Of a DNA stretch of 64,000 nucleotides, positions 42,844 through 62,918 are shown one piece after another. Below the pieces are notes generated by a model, which saw only the letters and a program-made list of their open reading frames with translations, searched no databases and was not told the DNA's origin. Source of the stretch: Sulfurospirillum cavolei. GTDB lineage: Bacteria > Campylobacterota > Campylobacteria > Campylobacterales > Sulfurospirillaceae. Each line of letters opens with the position of its first letter. Within the stretch, counting starts at the first letter, position 1. The position numbers were made by a program, and so were the translations under genes. Location: assembly GCF_001548055.1 (NCBI RefSeq), contig NZ_AP014724.1, positions 2,294,001 through 2,358,000 on the forward strand, given 5' to 3'.

Positions 42844-43521
42844 TTAATGTTTGATGATTTTATAGAGAAAATCCCCGATACTCTGAAAAATCTGCACCAA
42901 AACGATCAAGATAAAGACGGTCCAAAAGATGTAAATACCATCAAAACGGTAATAACCATAATTCATCGCAACCGCCCCAAGACCCCCACCTCCAACGGTT
43001 CCTGCCATCGCTGAAAAGCCAACAATGATGATGAGAGAAAGGGTGATCGCTGAAATGATGCTGGGATACGCTTCGGGCAAAAGCACACGAAAAATGATTT
43101 GAAACTTGCTCGTTCCAAACGACTTCGCCGCTTCCACGACACTGGAGTCAACCTCTTTAAAAGCTCCCTCGATCATACGTGCGATAAACGGCGCCGTTCC
43201 GATCGTCAAAGGAACGATCATCGCGAAGGTTCCCGTGTGTTTCCCGACCAAAAATTTGGTCACAGGAAAAAGCACTATGATGAGGATGATAAACGGGAAA
43301 GAGCGCAACATATTGATCGTGACGTCTAAAAACTTATAGGTGTATGCATTCGGTGCGATGCCATTTTTATCGGTGGTGATCAAAATAATGGCAAGTACAA
43401 AGCCGATCAATGTCGCCAAAAAAGTCGAAACCAAACTCATCGTCAATGTCTCTAAAAGCGCATCCATAAGAACACTTTTCATGGCTAAAGATTTTTCAAA
43501 AAAAGTTACAAGTGCTTCCAT
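42844..43521 (-). CDS. metI: methionine ABC transporter permease
   Basis: 225 residues with five to six transmembrane helices. The permease coupling (EAA-like) loop is EVDSSVVEAAKSFGTSKFQIIFRVLLPEA, ending in LLPEAYPSI. FSAMAGTVGGGGLGAVAMNYGYYRF near the end is characteristic of MetI. It starts immediately after the metN stop (TAA-ATG). Confidence 0.94.
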   Translation of the reverse strand: MEALVTFFEKSLAMKSVLMDALLETLTMSLVSTFLATLIGFVLAIILITTDKNGIAPNAYTYKFLDVTINMLRSFPFIILIIVLFPVTKFLVGKHTGTFAMIVPLTIGTAPFIARMIEGAFKEVDSSVVEAAKSFGTSKFQIIFRVLLPEAYPSIISAITLSLIIIVGFSAMAGTVGGGGLGAVAMNYGYYRFDGIYIFWTVFILIVLVQIFQSIGDFLYKIIKH

Positions 43522-44481
43522 TTAGAGAATCTCCCAAATCACTTCAGTTTTTGTTTGCAAATAATGCGTTACCACATTTGCCGTTTGTTCATCGACGTTG
43601 ATGACCAGCGAGCCAACCACATGGTTGTTCAGCTTTTCAAGCTTTCCCCAAACGATGTTAAAATTCAGATCAAGTTCCCTTGCCATTTGTGTCACAATGG
43701 GCTGATACGAAACATTGCTAGGGAAAAACAGTCGAATATTTGCCCCTTCGCTTGGAAGCTCTTCATCTTCGCCTAAAAATTTCATCATCTTTTCATCGGG
43801 TTTTAAAAACAGCTCTTCGATGCGTCCAAGACCGATCACTTTGCCATCTTCCAGCAACAATGCGCGTGAAGCAACTTTCTTAACGACATCCATTTCGTGC
43901 GTCACGATGATGATCGTAACGCCCAGTTTGGCATTGATCTCTTGTAAAAGCTCCAAAATCGATTTGGTGGTATTGGGATCAAGTGCCGATGTGGCTTCAT
44001 CGCTGAGGAGTATTTTAGGGTTTAGGGTGAGCGCTCTTGCAATCGCTACACGCTGTTTTTGACCGCCGCTTAGCTCTTTGGGATAGGCAAATTTTTTATG
44101 TTCAAGCCCGATGAGGCTTAAGAGCTCATCAACCCTTTTTTGAATGGCATCTTTGTCGTATCCCCAGACGCTCATCGGAAGGGCGATGTTATCATAGACA
44201 TTTTTTTGATTGAGCAGTGAAAAGTTTTGAAAAATCATACCGATGTGGCTTCGCAAACTATTCAGTTCACTTGCACTCAAAGTTTTAACTTCTTTGTCCA
44301 AAACGCTTAAATTGCCCTCGCTGTAGCTTTCCAATCCGTTGATGCAACGAAGCAAGGTTGATTTGCCTGCGCCACTGTGTCCGACAATAGCAAAAATCTC
44401 GCCAGCGTTTACATGTAAACTGATGTCGTCTAAAACTTTTTGGTTGTTAAAATATTTACTAAGGTGTTTGATATCTATCAC
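43522..44481 (-). CDS. metN: methionine ABC transporter ATP-binding protein
   Basis: 319 residues. Walker A is GHSGAGKST (near 34), the signature is LSGGQKQRVA (near 138), Walker B is ILLSDEATSALD and the H loop is IIIVTHEMD. The C-terminal NIL domain (about 245-319), which binds methionine and inhibits transport in E. coli, is present. The start codon is GTG with AAAGG 6 bases upstream. It is the first gene of metNIQ. Confidence 0.95.
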   Translation of the reverse strand: MIDIKHLSKYFNNQKVLDDISLHVNAGEIFAIVGHSGAGKSTLLRCINGLESYSEGNLSVLDKEVKTLSASELNSLRSHIGMIFQNFSLLNQKNVYDNIALPMSVWGYDKDAIQKRVDELLSLIGLEHKKFAYPKELSGGQKQRVAIARALTLNPKILLSDEATSALDPNTTKSILELLQEINAKLGVTIIIVTHEMDVVKKVASRALLLEDGKVIGLGRIEELFLKPDEKMMKFLGEDEELPSEGANIRLFFPSNVSYQPIVTQMARELDLNFNIVWGKLEKLNNHVVGSLVINVDEQTANVVTHYLQTKTEVIWEIL

Positions 44482-44602
44482 GTGTGACCTTTATAAAGAG
44501 GTAAAATCCAAAACGCATGATTATAACCGATTATGAATCAAAAAAACTGCTTGAAAAGAAATGGGTTTGAATAGATTGAATCAATGTTTGCAGAAAAAGA
44601 GG

Positions 44603-44628
44603 TGTAAAGAGCCCGAAGACTCTTTACA
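44603..44628 (-). terminator. rho-independent terminator of fusA
   Basis: TGTAAAGAG and CTCTTTACA pair in a 9-bp stem with loop TCTTCGGG, followed on the minus strand by CCTCTTTTT. It marks the end of the large ribosomal/RNA polymerase block. Confidence 0.82.
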
Positions 44629-44638
44629 TGTAAAAGGA

Positions 44639-46717
44639 TTAACCGTTACGTTTTTTGATAATTTCGTCGGCAACGTTTCTTGGAACTTCATCGTAGTGAT
44701 CAAATTCCATAGAGTAAGACGCACGACCTTGAGTTTGAGAGCGAAGGTCAGTTGAGTAACCGAACATCTCAGCCAATGGGCAGAATGCGTTAACGATTTT
44801 GTTACCGCTTCTATCATCCATTGAGTTGATTTGTCCACGACGTCTATTAAGATCGCCGATAACATCACCCATAAAGTCCTCAGGTGTTTCAACTTCCACT
44901 TTCATGATTGGCTCAAGAATAACCGGTTTTGCTTTTCTCGCACCCTCTTTAAAGCCCATGGAAGCGGCCAATTTAAACGCCATTTCTGATGAGTCGACTT
45001 CGTGGTAACTTCCATCATAAAGGGTAACTTTAACGTCTTCCACTTTATAACCCGCAAGAACACCGCTTTGAAGTGCTTCTTTAATACCTTTATCAACCGC
45101 AGGAATATACTCTTTCGGTACGGAACCGCCCTTGATATCGTTAACGAACTCATAACCGGCACCTGCTTCTTGAGGCTCGATTTTGAGGTAAACGTGACCG
45201 TATTGACCGCGACCGCCGGATTGTTTGGCGTATTTGTACTCTTGGTTAACCGCTTGACGAATCGTTTCACGGTAAGCAACTTGCGGTTGTCCGACTTCTG
45301 CACTGACTTTAAATTCACGTAACATACGATCAACAAGAATCTCTAAGTGAAGCTCACCCATACCGGAGATGATCGTTTGACCGCTTTCTTCGTCAGTCTC
45401 AACTCTAAAGCTTGGATCTTCTTGCGCCAATTTTTGAAGCGCAATACCCATTTTCTCTTGATCCGCTTTTGTTTTTGGCTCAACCGCAACCGAGATAACC
45501 GGATCTGGGAATACCATTCTCTCTAAGATTACAGGATCTTTTTCGCTCGCAAGCGTATCGCCGGTGAGTGTGTCTTTAAGACCGACAACCGCACCGATTT
45601 CACCGGCGTGAAGCACTTTAATCTCTTCACGTTTGTTTGCGTGCATTTTAAGAAGACGTCCGATTCTCTCTTTTTTATCTTTCGTTGTATTGTACGCATA
45701 GCTTCCGCTCTCAAGCGTACCGCGGTAAACACGAACGAAAGTTAATTGTCCGACAAATGGATCGGTCATAATTTTAAACGCAAGAGCAGCAAATTCGCCT
45801 TCATCCGTTGAATCAACGACACACTCACGACCGTCTTCGTACTCGCCTTTGATCGCATGAACTTCCGTAGGAGCCGGCATATAGTCAACAACCGCATCTA
45901 GCATCGGTTGAACACCTTTGTTTTTAAACGATGTTCCACAGATCATAGGAATGAATGTCATTGCAAGACATCCTGCTTTAATACCCGCTTTAATCTCTTC
46001 TTTGCTTAACTCTTCGCCGCCGAGGTATTTTTCCATCAACTCGTCGCTGGTTTCGGAAACCGCTTCCACCATTTTCTCGCGGTACTCTTTTGCTTTATCC
46101 ATCAACTCCGCAGGAATATCAACGACTTGGTAGTTTGAACCCATCGCCGCATCGTCATCCCAAATCAAAGCTTTCATTTCGACAAGATCAACAACGCCTT
46201 TAAACGTATCTTCTGCACCGATAGGAATTTGAATCGGCACCGGATTGGCTTTCAAACGGTTTTTAATTTGTGCTTCGACGTTGTAAAAGTTCGCACCGAT
46301 ACGGTCCATTTTGTTTACATAAACCATTCGTGGCACTTGGTAACGGTTTGCTTGTCTCCAAACGGTCTCTGATTGGGGTTGAACACCGCCTACCGCACAA
46401 AATACCGCAACGGCACCGTCCAAAACACGCATAGAACGTTCAACTTCGATCGTAAAGTCGACGTGGCCCGGAGTGTCGATAATGTTAATTTGATGATCTT
46501 TCCAAAAACATGTGGTTGCAGCAGAAGTAATCGTAATACCTCTTTCTTTCTCTTGTTCCATCCAGTCCATGGTTGCCGCACCGTCGTGTACCTCACCGAT
46601 TTTATGGGAGATGCCGGTGTAAAATAGAATTCTTTCGGTTGTCGTGGTCTTACCCGCATCAATATGCGCAGCAATACCGATATTACGAACCATGCTTATA
46701 GGGGTATTTCTTGCCAT
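44639..46717 (-). CDS. fusA: elongation factor G
   Basis: 692-residue translational GTPase that moves the ribosome along mRNA. The G motifs are [19 protein letters not shown] (G1, near 17), DTPGHVDFT (G3), [10 protein letters not shown] (G4) and a GTSFKNKG stretch. The switch I segment [12 protein letters not shown] is intact. Domain IV contains [21 protein letters not shown]. It lies downstream of rpsL and rpsG as in the classic str operon, but tuf is elsewhere. Confidence 0.98.
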   Translation of the reverse strand: MARNTPISMVRNIGIAAHIDAGKTTTTERILFYTGISHKIGEVHDGAATMDWMEQEKERGITITSAATTCFWKDHQINIIDTPGHVDFTIEVERSMRVLDGAVAVFCAVGGVQPQSETVWRQANRYQVPRMVYVNKMDRIGANFYNVEAQIKNRLKANPVPIQIPIGAEDTFKGVVDLVEMKALIWDDDAAMGSNYQVVDIPAELMDKAKEYREKMVEAVSETSDELMEKYLGGEELSKEEIKAGIKAGCLAMTFIPMICGTSFKNKGVQPMLDAVVDYMPAPTEVHAIKGEYEDGRECVVDSTDEGEFAALAFKIMTDPFVGQLTFVRVYRGTLESGSYAYNTTKDKKERIGRLLKMHANKREEIKVLHAGEIGAVVGLKDTLTGDTLASEKDPVILERMVFPDPVISVAVEPKTKADQEKMGIALQKLAQEDPSFRVETDEESGQTIISGMGELHLEILVDRMLREFKVSAEVGQPQVAYRETIRQAVNQEYKYAKQSGGRGQYGHVYLKIEPQEAGAGYEFVNDIKGGSVPKEYIPAVDKGIKEALQSGVLAGYKVEDVKVTLYDGSYHEVDSSEMAFKLAASMGFKEGARKAKPVILEPIMKVEVETPEDFMGDVIGDLNRRRGQINSMDDRSGNKIVNAFCPLAEMFGYSTDLRSQTQGRASYSMEFDHYDEVPRNVADEIIKKRNG

Positions 46718-46763
46718 TGTCGTTTCCTTAAATGTAATAGGAGTAAAAATTGAGAAATGAGAA

Positions 46764-46790
46764 AGCGTGTCGCATTTGTTTGGACACGCT
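46764..46790 (-). repeat. hairpin between rpsG and fusA
   Basis: AGCGTGTC and GACACGCT form an 8-bp stem 10 bases after the rpsG stop. A T/C-rich but interrupted run follows, so partial termination or processing is possible. Confidence 0.55.
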
Positions 46791-46800
46791 CATCGTCATT

Positions 46801-47289
<489 letters not shown>

Positions 47290-47344
47290 TTAAAAATTTT
47301 ACTCAAATGATGTCAAAACAAAAGGACATCACCTGTGGTTAAAT

Positions 47345-47722
47345 TTATTTAGCTTTTGGTCTTTTTGTACCGTATTTACTTCTAGACACCGTTCTTTTTG
47401 CAACACCTGAGGTATCAAGCGCACCACGTACGATATGGTATTTAACACCCGGTAAGTCTTTTACCCTACCGCCGCGTACCAATACGATGGAGTGTTCTTG
47501 AAGGTTGTGTCCCTCGCCACCGATGTAGCTAATGACTTCAAAACCGCTGGTCAATTTGACTTTGGCAACTTTTCTTAAAGCTGAGTTTGGTTTTTTAGGA
47601 GTCGTCGTATACACTCTGGTGCAAACGCCTCTTCTTTGAGGACATTTCGCCATTGCCGGAGATTTCGACTTCTTAATTACCTTTTTTCTCTCATTTCTGA
47701 CGAGTTGGTTAATGGTTGGCAC
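47345..47722 (-). CDS. rpsL: 30S ribosomal protein S12
   Basis: 125 residues. The start codon is GTG: the product begins [13 protein letters not shown] as in all S12 proteins. The decoding-centre motif [15 protein letters not shown] contains the lysine altered in streptomycin resistance, and [13 protein letters not shown] carries the second such lysine. It lies downstream of rpoC, separated by a terminator. Confidence 0.97.
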   Translation of the reverse strand: MPTINQLVRNERKKVIKKSKSPAMAKCPQRRGVCTRVYTTTPKKPNSALRKVAKVKLTSGFEVISYIGGEGHNLQEHSIVLVRGGRVKDLPGVKYHIVRGALDTSGVAKRTVSRSKYGTKRPKAK

Positions 47723-47782
47723 ATTAATTCCTTTGTTTTGTAAAAAATAGGTGCTAATTTTATTTAAAAATAGCTTAAAAAA

Positions 47783-56509
<8,727 letters not shown>

Positions 56510-56564
56510 TCATCTATCGCTGGATAGAATGTATAACGACTAAAAATATCCTAGGAAAGTTAAT

Positions 56565-56586
56565 GAGAGAAACCGAAGTTTCTCTC
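56565..56586 (-). promoter_or_regulatory. UUCG-tetraloop hairpin between rplL and rpoB
   Basis: On the transcribed strand GAGAGAAAC-TTCG-GTTTCTCTC is a perfect 9-bp stem with a C(UUCG)G tetraloop, 10 bases after the rplL stop. No U tract follows. It lies where E. coli has its rplL-rpoB attenuator and RNase III site. Confidence 0.75.
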
Positions 56587-56596
56587 GAAAATCAGA

Positions 56597-56971
56597 TTAC
56601 TTGATTTCAGCGACAGCGCCGGCTTCTTCAAGTTTCTTTTTAATTTCTTCTGCAAGTTGTTTAGATACGCCTTCTTTAATCGTTGTAGGTGCGCCCTCAA
56701 CTGCGTCTTTAGCCTCTTTAAGACCAAGACCAGTGATTTCTCTTACGACTTTAATAGCGTTGATTTTTTTCTCGCCACCGTCTTTAAGGATAACGTCAAA
56801 CTCAGTTTTCTCTTCAACCGCTTCAGCCGCAACCGCAGCACCAGCGCCCGCTACCATAACCGGAGCGGCAGATACACCGAATTTCTCTTCGAAATCTTTA
56901 ACCAATTGGCTTAATTCAAGTACGCTAAGACCTGAAATATACTCTAATACGTCTTCTTTTGAAATTGCCAT
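56597..56971 (-). CDS. rplL: 50S ribosomal protein L7/L12
   Basis: 124 residues. The N-terminal dimer domain [20 protein letters not shown], an Ala-rich hinge ([18 protein letters not shown]) and the C-terminal factor-binding domain with [21 protein letters not shown] are all standard. It forms the ribosomal stalk with L10. The frame extends upstream to 57031, but the ATG at 56971 has the canonical N-terminus. Confidence 0.97.
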   Translation of the reverse strand: MAISKEDVLEYISGLSVLELSQLVKDFEEKFGVSAAPVMVAGAGAAVAAEAVEEKTEFDVILKDGGEKKINAIKVVREITGLGLKEAKDAVEGAPTTIKEGVSKQLAEEIKKKLEEAGAVAEIK

Positions 56972-57064
56972 TTCAAATCTCCTGATGTTTTTATAGTTAT
57001 AAATGATTCTACAAGAGTCTGGCTCTTGCATTCTACATGTAAGGCTTATACCTTAACAAACTCT

Positions 57065-57547
57065 TTATTCTGACTCTTGTTTTTTAGCACGAAGTGCATC
57101 AAGACCGATTGTAAAGTTGGTAATCGGTGCCATCCAAGTTGATAGAAGCATTCCAATAAGCTCGTTACGAGACGGCATTTTAGAAAGTGCTTCAACTTTA
57201 GCAGCATCAACAACTTCGCCGCCTGCATAACCGAATTTCACAACAAAATTTGGATTCGTTTTGGCAAAGTTTGCGACAACTTTAGTTACGGCTAGTTGAT
57301 CTTCGCCCCAAACAAAAATGTTGGAGTCTTTGAGTTCCAAACCATCTAAGCCCGCATCTTTCATAGCAATCGATGCCAAAGTATTTTTGATAACTTTTAC
57401 TTTTACGGATTCCGGCCTTGAGTTGTTTCGTAATGCTTCAAGGGATTTCGTATTAAGACCTTTGTAGTCACATACAATTAAACCGTCGGAAGCTTTAAAC
57501 TCTGAAGCTAGCGTACTGATAAATTCCGCTTTCTCTGTTCTTGTCAA
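57065..57547 (-). CDS. rplJ: 50S ribosomal protein L10
   Basis: 160 residues. The start codon is TTG: AAAGGAG lies 5 bases upstream and the product begins (M)TRTEKAEFISTL, matching L10. GLIVCDYKGLNTKSLEALR is the conserved N-terminal region, and the C-terminal helix carries the L12 dimers. The longer frame to 57592 runs through the leader hairpin and is rejected. It is probably controlled by the leader structure directly upstream. Confidence 0.93.
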   Translation of the reverse strand: MTRTEKAEFISTLASEFKASDGLIVCDYKGLNTKSLEALRNNSRPESVKVKVIKNTLASIAMKDAGLDGLELKDSNIFVWGEDQLAVTKVVANFAKTNPNFVVKFGYAGGEVVDAAKVEALSKMPSRNELIGMLLSTWMAPITNFTIGLDALRAKKQESE

Positions 57548-57573
57548 TTTTTCTCCTTTCCAACTGGCGATTT

Positions 57574-57619
57574 CAAGTAGAGGCGGAGGCACTCCGCATT
57601 AAGTCTAGCGACCTCTACT
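57574..57619 (-). promoter_or_regulatory. candidate L10 leader structure upstream of rplJ
   Basis: The outer stem AGTAGAGG/CCTCTACT (57612-57619 with 57576-57583) encloses an inner stem GCGGAG/CTCCGC with a 3-base loop, 27 bases before the rplJ start. The position and two-stem shape fit an autoregulatory L10(L12) binding site. The assignment rests on position and folding by eye. Confidence 0.5.
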
Positions 57620-57659
57620 ATCTCCAATCAAAGATTAACGTACGATATTTAAGGAAGAG

Positions 57660-58364
57660 TTATCGAAGGTCGATTAACTCTTGGTTTTCAAGATTCATTG
57701 ACGGGCTCATCGTTAATGAAAGAGCCGCACTCTTAATATACTTACCTTTCGCGGCAGCCGGTTTATGTTTGTTAATCGCTCTTACGAATGCTTCGAAGTT
57801 TTCACGAATTTGTGCATCGCTAAAGCTTATTTTACCGATACCGGCATGAATATTTCCTTGTTTGTCGACACGGAAATTGACTTGACCGCCTTTGTTGTTT
57901 TCAACGGCTTTGGCAACATCCATCGTAACGGTACCGGTTTTTGGATTCGGCATAATACCTTTTGGTCCAAGAATTCGGCCTACTTTACCGACCAAACCCA
58001 TCATGTTAGGCGTAGCAATCAAAACGTCGAAATTAATACGACCTGCTTGAATCTCTTCGATCAAATCGTCGCTTCCTACGATATCCGCACCTGCAGCCTT
58101 TGCTTCATCGGCTTTGTCGTCTTTTGCAATAACCGCAACACGAACGGTTTTACCCGTACCCGCAGGTAAAACAACCGAACCTCTTACCATTTGGTCGGCG
58201 TGTCTTGGATCGACGTTTAGTTTAAGTGCGATTTCGATGGTTTCGTCGAATTTTGCGGAAGCGAGGTTTTTAATGTTTGCCAATGCTTCGTCGACGGAAT
58301 ATTTTTTTTCTTTATCTACTTTTTTCAATAATTCTTGAAAACGTTTATTTACTCTTTTTGCCAT
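57660..58364 (-). CDS. rplA: 50S ribosomal protein L1
   Basis: 234 residues. The N-terminus [20 protein letters not shown] and the conserved block [21 protein letters not shown] (near 140) are typical. It binds 23S rRNA at the L1 stalk and often represses its own operon. It is followed by the L10 leader and rplJ. Confidence 0.97.
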   Translation of the reverse strand: MAKRVNKRFQELLKKVDKEKKYSVDEALANIKNLASAKFDETIEIALKLNVDPRHADQMVRGSVVLPAGTGKTVRVAVIAKDDKADEAKAAGADIVGSDDLIEEIQAGRINFDVLIATPNMMGLVGKVGRILGPKGIMPNPKTGTVTMDVAKAVENNKGGQVNFRVDKQGNIHAGIGKISFSDAQIRENFEAFVRAINKHKPAAAKGKYIKSAALSLTMSPSMNLENQELIDLR

Positions 58365-58423
58365 ACTTATCTCCGCATAATTTTGCTTCCGCTTATTATA
58401 TCCCTAGCGGTAGAGGGGTATTT

Positions 58424-58849
58424 TTAATCGACGACGTTAATACCGATACTTCTAGCAGATCCGGCAATAATTTTAGCCGCTTGCTCGCGATCTTTCGTAT
58501 TAAGATCGGCAATTTTTTTCTCGACGATCTCAAGAACTTGTGCTTTTGTCAAAGTAGCGACTTTGTTTTTAAGCGGGTTACTTGAACCGCTTTTAATACC
58601 GGCCGCTTTTTTGATAAGATCAGTAGCAGGCGGTTGTTTGGTGATAAAGGTAAAACTTTTATCAGCATAAACCGTAATCACGACAGGGATTCTAAATCCA
58701 GCTAAATCTTTCGTTCTTTCATTGAACGCTTTACAAAATTCCATAATATTCACGCCTCTTTGACCAAGAGCCGGACCGACCGGTGGTGATGGATTTGCTT
58801 TAGCGGCTTCAATTTGTAATTTAATTTCGCCAATGACTTTTTTTGCCAT
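58424..58849 (-). CDS. rplK: 50S ribosomal protein L11
   Basis: 141 residues. [37 protein letters not shown] and the C-terminal [15 protein letters not shown] are family signatures. It binds the GTPase-associated centre of 23S rRNA. It lies 16 bases after nusG. Confidence 0.97.
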   Translation of the reverse strand: MAKKVIGEIKLQIEAAKANPSPPVGPALGQRGVNIMEFCKAFNERTKDLAGFRIPVVITVYADKSFTFITKQPPATDLIKKAAGIKSGSSNPLKNKVATLTKAQVLEIVEKKIADLNTKDREQAAKIIAGSARSIGINVVD

Positions 58850-58865
58850 TTCTTTTCCTTTACGC

Positions 58866-59396
58866 TTAAACTATTTTTTCAACTTGAGAATAAAGAATCT
58901 CAACGGGTGTACTTCGACCAAAAATTGAAACATTGAGTGTGAGTTTGCCGTGAACCATATCGTATTCTTCGACTGAGCCGGTAAAGTTTGCAAAAGGACC
59001 TTCTGTGATCCTAACGCTCTCACCTGTCTCAAAGAAAATTTTCGGTTTAGGCGCACCTTTTTTCTCGGCTTTTTCCAAAATCAATGCGATGTCTTTTTCA
59101 CTTAAAGGCGTAGGCTTTTTAGCCTCTCCGATAAATCGTCCGACTTTCGGCAAAGATTGGATTAAATGCCAAAGTGCCGTATCTAAATCGAGTTTTGCAA
59201 ACGCATAACCCGGATACAAACTTCGCTCACTAATCTTCTTTTTACCATTCTTAACTTCAATGACATCTTCTGTCGGAACAAGAATTTGCTCTAACTTATC
59301 GGCAATACCATGATCATTAACAAGAGTGATAATTCCTTTTTTAACTGCTTGCTCACTTCCTGCATACGTTTGAATTGCATACCATCGATGTGCCAT
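58866..59396 (-). CDS. nusG: transcription termination/antitermination protein NusG
   Basis: 176 residues. The NGN domain begins with [18 protein letters not shown] and includes [14 protein letters not shown] and [13 protein letters not shown]. The C-terminal KOW motif is [20 protein letters not shown]. It couples RNA polymerase to Rho or the ribosome. It lies 9 bases after secE. Confidence 0.97.
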   Translation of the reverse strand: MAHRWYAIQTYAGSEQAVKKGIITLVNDHGIADKLEQILVPTEDVIEVKNGKKKISERSLYPGYAFAKLDLDTALWHLIQSLPKVGRFIGEAKKPTPLSEKDIALILEKAEKKGAPKPKIFFETGESVRITEGPFANFTGSVEEYDMVHGKLTLNVSIFGRSTPVEILYSQVEKIV

Positions 59397-59405
59397 TTTC
59401 TCTCC

Positions 59406-59585
59406 TTAAATTAAAGAGGACAAAGAAAAAGACATAACAGCGTCAATCAATGCTAAAAAAAGTGATATAACGGTTACGACGACAAAGACAGAAATAAAGG
59501 CATTTCGAATCTGCTCTTTAATCGGGAAAATAACCTTTGACAACTCAGCTTTAGAATATTGATAATAAGCTCTTAATTTTTCCAT
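59406..59585 (-). CDS. secE: preprotein translocase subunit SecE
   Basis: 59 residues, from ATG 59583-59585 to TAA 59406-59408. MEKLRAYYQYSKAELSKVIF is followed by PIKEQIRNAFISVFVVVTVI and one transmembrane helix, the minimal single-span SecE of this class. It stabilises SecY in the protein-export channel. Its place between tRNA-Trp and nusG is the conserved one. Confidence 0.93.
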   Translation of the reverse strand: MEKLRAYYQYSKAELSKVIFPIKEQIRNAFISVFVVVTVISLFLALIDAVMSFSLSSLI

Positions 59586-59602
59586 TGCATTACCTCGACT
59601 AG

Positions 59603-59678
59603 TGGCAGGGTAGGAGGGACTCGAACCCCCAACCTGCGGTTTTGGAGACCGACGCTCTACCGTTGGAGCTACTACCCT
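59603..59678 (-). tRNA. tRNA-Trp (CCA)
   Basis: Acceptor AGGGTAG/CTACCCT, D stem GCTC/GAGC, anticodon loop CTCCAAA (anticodon CCA), T arm GGGGG TTCGAGT CCCTC, and encoded CCA after discriminator G. The outermost anticodon-stem pair (27-43) is a T-C mismatch. It lies between rpmG and secE, the usual place. Confidence 0.93.
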
Positions 59679-59707
59679 ACATGTAAAGTTAAGTCAAAAA
59701 ATTCGAC

Positions 59708-59866
59708 TTAACTTTTTAATTTCACTTCTTTGTGAACGGTGTGTTTTTTCAAACGTGGACAATATTTACTGAGTTCGACTTTTTCAGTTACTGTCTTGCT
59801 GTTTTTTGTTGTAGTGTAATTGATGTCACCACATTCAGAACATTTAAGTCCGATTTTAACGGTCAT
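59708..59866 (-). CDS. rpmG: 50S ribosomal protein L33
   Basis: 52 residues from ATG 59864-59866. [20 protein letters not shown] continues to [18 protein letters not shown]. The CSEC motif and a later single Cys are visible, so the form is only partly Cys-rich. It lies between tuf and tRNA-Trp as in other Campylobacterota. Confidence 0.94.
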   Translation of the reverse strand: MTVKIGLKCSECGDINYTTTKNSKTVTEKVELSKYCPRLKKHTVHKEVKLKS

Positions 59867-59886
59867 ACTATTTCCTTGACTAAATT

Positions 59887-59912
59887 ACATGTAAGGGTTT
59901 CCCCTTACATGT
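59887..59912 (-). terminator. palindrome-built hairpin after tuf
   Basis: ACATGTAAGGG and CCCTTACATGT pair in an 11-bp stem with a 4-base loop, 6 bases after the tuf stop. Only a short T run follows, so it may reduce rather than stop transcription into rpmG. Confidence 0.65.
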
Positions 59913-59917
59913 TAAAA

Positions 59918-61117
<1,200 letters not shown>

Positions 61118-61189
61118 TTTTTCCTCCGTAATGAGTTTTTGTTTTTAATGCATGTTCAATTTGCAAAGTTTTTCAAACTTTATAGTGAA

Positions 61190-61265
<76 letters not shown>

Positions 61266-61413
61266 GACGACATAAAAGGGAACCGACATGATATCTAAAA
61301 ACTGTAACAATCTGATTTCATAAAACGTAAGAAAGGTAAGCCTACTGAACTTGTTCTGTAGTGCATTAATGCAGAAGAAATTCAACAGCTCCCAGTTTAT
61401 GTTACAAAATCGT

Positions 61414-61490
61414 TGGAGCGGGAGACGGGACTCGAACCCGCGACCCCCAGCTTGGAAGGCTAATGCTCTAGCCGACTGAGCTACTCCCGC
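61414..61490 (-). tRNA. tRNA-Gly (UCC)
   Basis: Acceptor GCGGGAG/CTCCCGC, anticodon loop CTTCCAA (anticodon TCC), T arm GCGGG TTCGAGT CCCGT, encoded CCA. The 5' half of the anticodon stem contains G-T pairs. Confidence 0.94.
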
Positions 61491-61493
61491 AAA

Positions 61494-61578
<85 letters not shown>

Positions 61579-61627
61579 GTATCTATACCATTTTACTTCT
61601 GGTCAAACACTGTCTTTCACAAAAAAG

Positions 61628-61703
61628 TGGAGCTGGTGAACGGAGTCGAACCGCCGACCTACTGCTTACAAGGCAGTTGCTCTACCGACTGAGCTACACC
61701 AGC
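61628..61703 (-). tRNA. tRNA-Thr (UGU)
   Basis: Acceptor GCTGGTG/CACCAGC, anticodon stem ACTGC/GCAGT with loop CTTGTAA (anticodon TGT), T arm with loop TTCGACT, encoded CCA. It is the first of the tRNA cluster Thr-Tyr-Gly-Thr-tuf. Confidence 0.95.
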
Positions 61704-61803
61704 ACCCGTGATTGTGAGGTGAAAGTATATCTTAATTGACAAGCAAAGTCAATACTATTCTACGCTAAAATAATCGGTATCTTTATCTGAGGAGATTTAT
61801 CGC

Positions 61804-62547
61804 ATGAAAATTCTTTTTTCACCGAGCGAAACAAAAACACTTTTTCGCAAAACACCCCCTTTGAATCCCGATAGTTTTATCTTTCCCGATCTTTATAAAC
61901 GGCGTCTGGAAGTTTTAGAACGCTATCACGTGCTTCTCCAAACCGCAAACGATGCAAGCCTTCGCTCGATTTTCGGACTCAAAGATATTTCGCTTTGCAA
62001 AGAGTGGATGCAAACGCCTTTATTCGACGCTCCGACATGTAAAGCAATCGAACGTTATAGCGGCGTTGCTTACGATTATTTGGATTATGCTTCTTTAAAT
62101 CCTTCGTCCCAAACGTTTCTCGACCAAAACGTGATGATTTTTTCCAATCTTTTCGGACCGATTTTGGCGCAAGACGAAATTCCCAACTACCGAGTTCATC
62201 AAGGCGCATCGCTTGAGGGCTTCAAACCTGAAACGTTTTATCATACTTTTTTTTCACAAGCCATTGATGATTGGATTGCGAACGAGACGCTTTTAGATTT
62301 ACGCGCCGGCTTTTACGAAAAGTTTTACATGCCGCAAAAACCTTATATCACGATGAAGTTTCTCAAAGGAGGAAAGGTTGTCAGCCATTTTGCCAAAGCA
62401 TACCGCGGCAAGGTCTTACGACAGATTGCTTACGAACAACCCGTCGATGATGCGGCACTGCAAACAATTGCTTTTGAACATCTTCGTATCGTCGAAATAC
62501 ACCGTAAAAAACTCAAACACGAATATGTTTACGAGATTATTGATTGA
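61804..62547 (+). CDS. yaaA: peroxide-stress protein YaaA (DUF328/UPF0246)
   Basis: 247 residues. The N-terminus MKILFSPSETKT matches the family's FSPSKT motif. AYDYLDYASL, NVMIFSNLFGPILAQDEIPNYR and HFAKAYRGKVLRQIA are the typical DUF328 blocks. In E. coli YaaA lowers free iron and limits DNA damage under peroxide stress. GAGGAG lies 9 bases before the ATG. It is divergent from the tRNA cluster. Confidence 0.86.
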   Translation: MKILFSPSETKTLFRKTPPLNPDSFIFPDLYKRRLEVLERYHVLLQTANDASLRSIFGLKDISLCKEWMQTPLFDAPTCKAIERYSGVAYDYLDYASLNPSSQTFLDQNVMIFSNLFGPILAQDEIPNYRVHQGASLEGFKPETFYHTFFSQAIDDWIANETLLDLRAGFYEKFYMPQKPYITMKFLKGGKVVSHFAKAYRGKVLRQIAYEQPVDDAALQTIAFEHLRIVEIHRKKLKHEYVYEIID

Positions 62548-62604
62548 TTTAGAATAAAAAAGGTACAATTAGCCGCAAATCTATTATTTAGGTAAGGAGA
62601 CGCT

Positions 62605-62826
62605 ATGGATATTTTACAATGGATCGTCATCGGTGTATTGGTTTATACGATCTACTATCTTATTAACAAATACGAACAACGCGTCAATGAACTGACTCGT
62701 CTTATCGAGCTGAACCGCGAAGAGATTAACCGCAATAAAGAGAATATTGCAAAAAATGCCGACGGTGTCGCAAAAAATAAAGAAAAGCTTGAACTCAACC
62801 AAGCGATTATCGAAAAACTCAAATAA
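62605..62826 (+). CDS. small membrane-anchored coiled-coil protein
   Basis: 73 residues. One N-terminal transmembrane helix (about 5-22) is followed by a highly charged heptad-rich helix of Asn/Glu/Lys repeats (NREEINRNKENIAKNADG and KNKEKLELN). I do not recognise a named family. AAGGAG is 5 bases before the ATG. It lies after yaaA with its own gap, and a hairpin follows the stop. Confidence 0.7.
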   Translation: MDILQWIVIGVLVYTIYYLINKYEQRVNELTRLIELNREEINRNKENIAKNADGVAKNKEKLELNQAIIEKLK

Positions 62827-62842
62827 TCCGATCGAATAGTCT

Positions 62843-62875
62843 AAGAATCAAAGAGCAATACCGCTCTTGATTCTT
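62843..62875. terminator. hairpin between small membrane protein and GGDEF-EAL gene
   Basis: AAGAATCA-A-AGAGC and GCTCTTGATTCTT form a 13-bp stem with one bulged A and a short loop, between convergent genes. No long T run is seen. Confidence 0.55.
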
Positions 62876-62918
62876 GGATAGACGACATGCCAAACAATCC
62901 GAGAATTCCTTCTCTTCT

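Noticed and set aside
57548-57592. Longer rplJ starting at 57592
   Set aside because: The extra 15 codons encode a non-conserved Pro-rich stretch through the leader hairpin. The TTG at 57547 has an excellent ribosome site and matches the family start.
59603-59678. tRNA-Trp as a pseudo-tRNA because of a mismatch in the anticodon stem
   Set aside because: Only the outermost pair is mismatched; the rest of the cloverleaf, the anticodon and the CCA end are intact and the locus is the conserved one.
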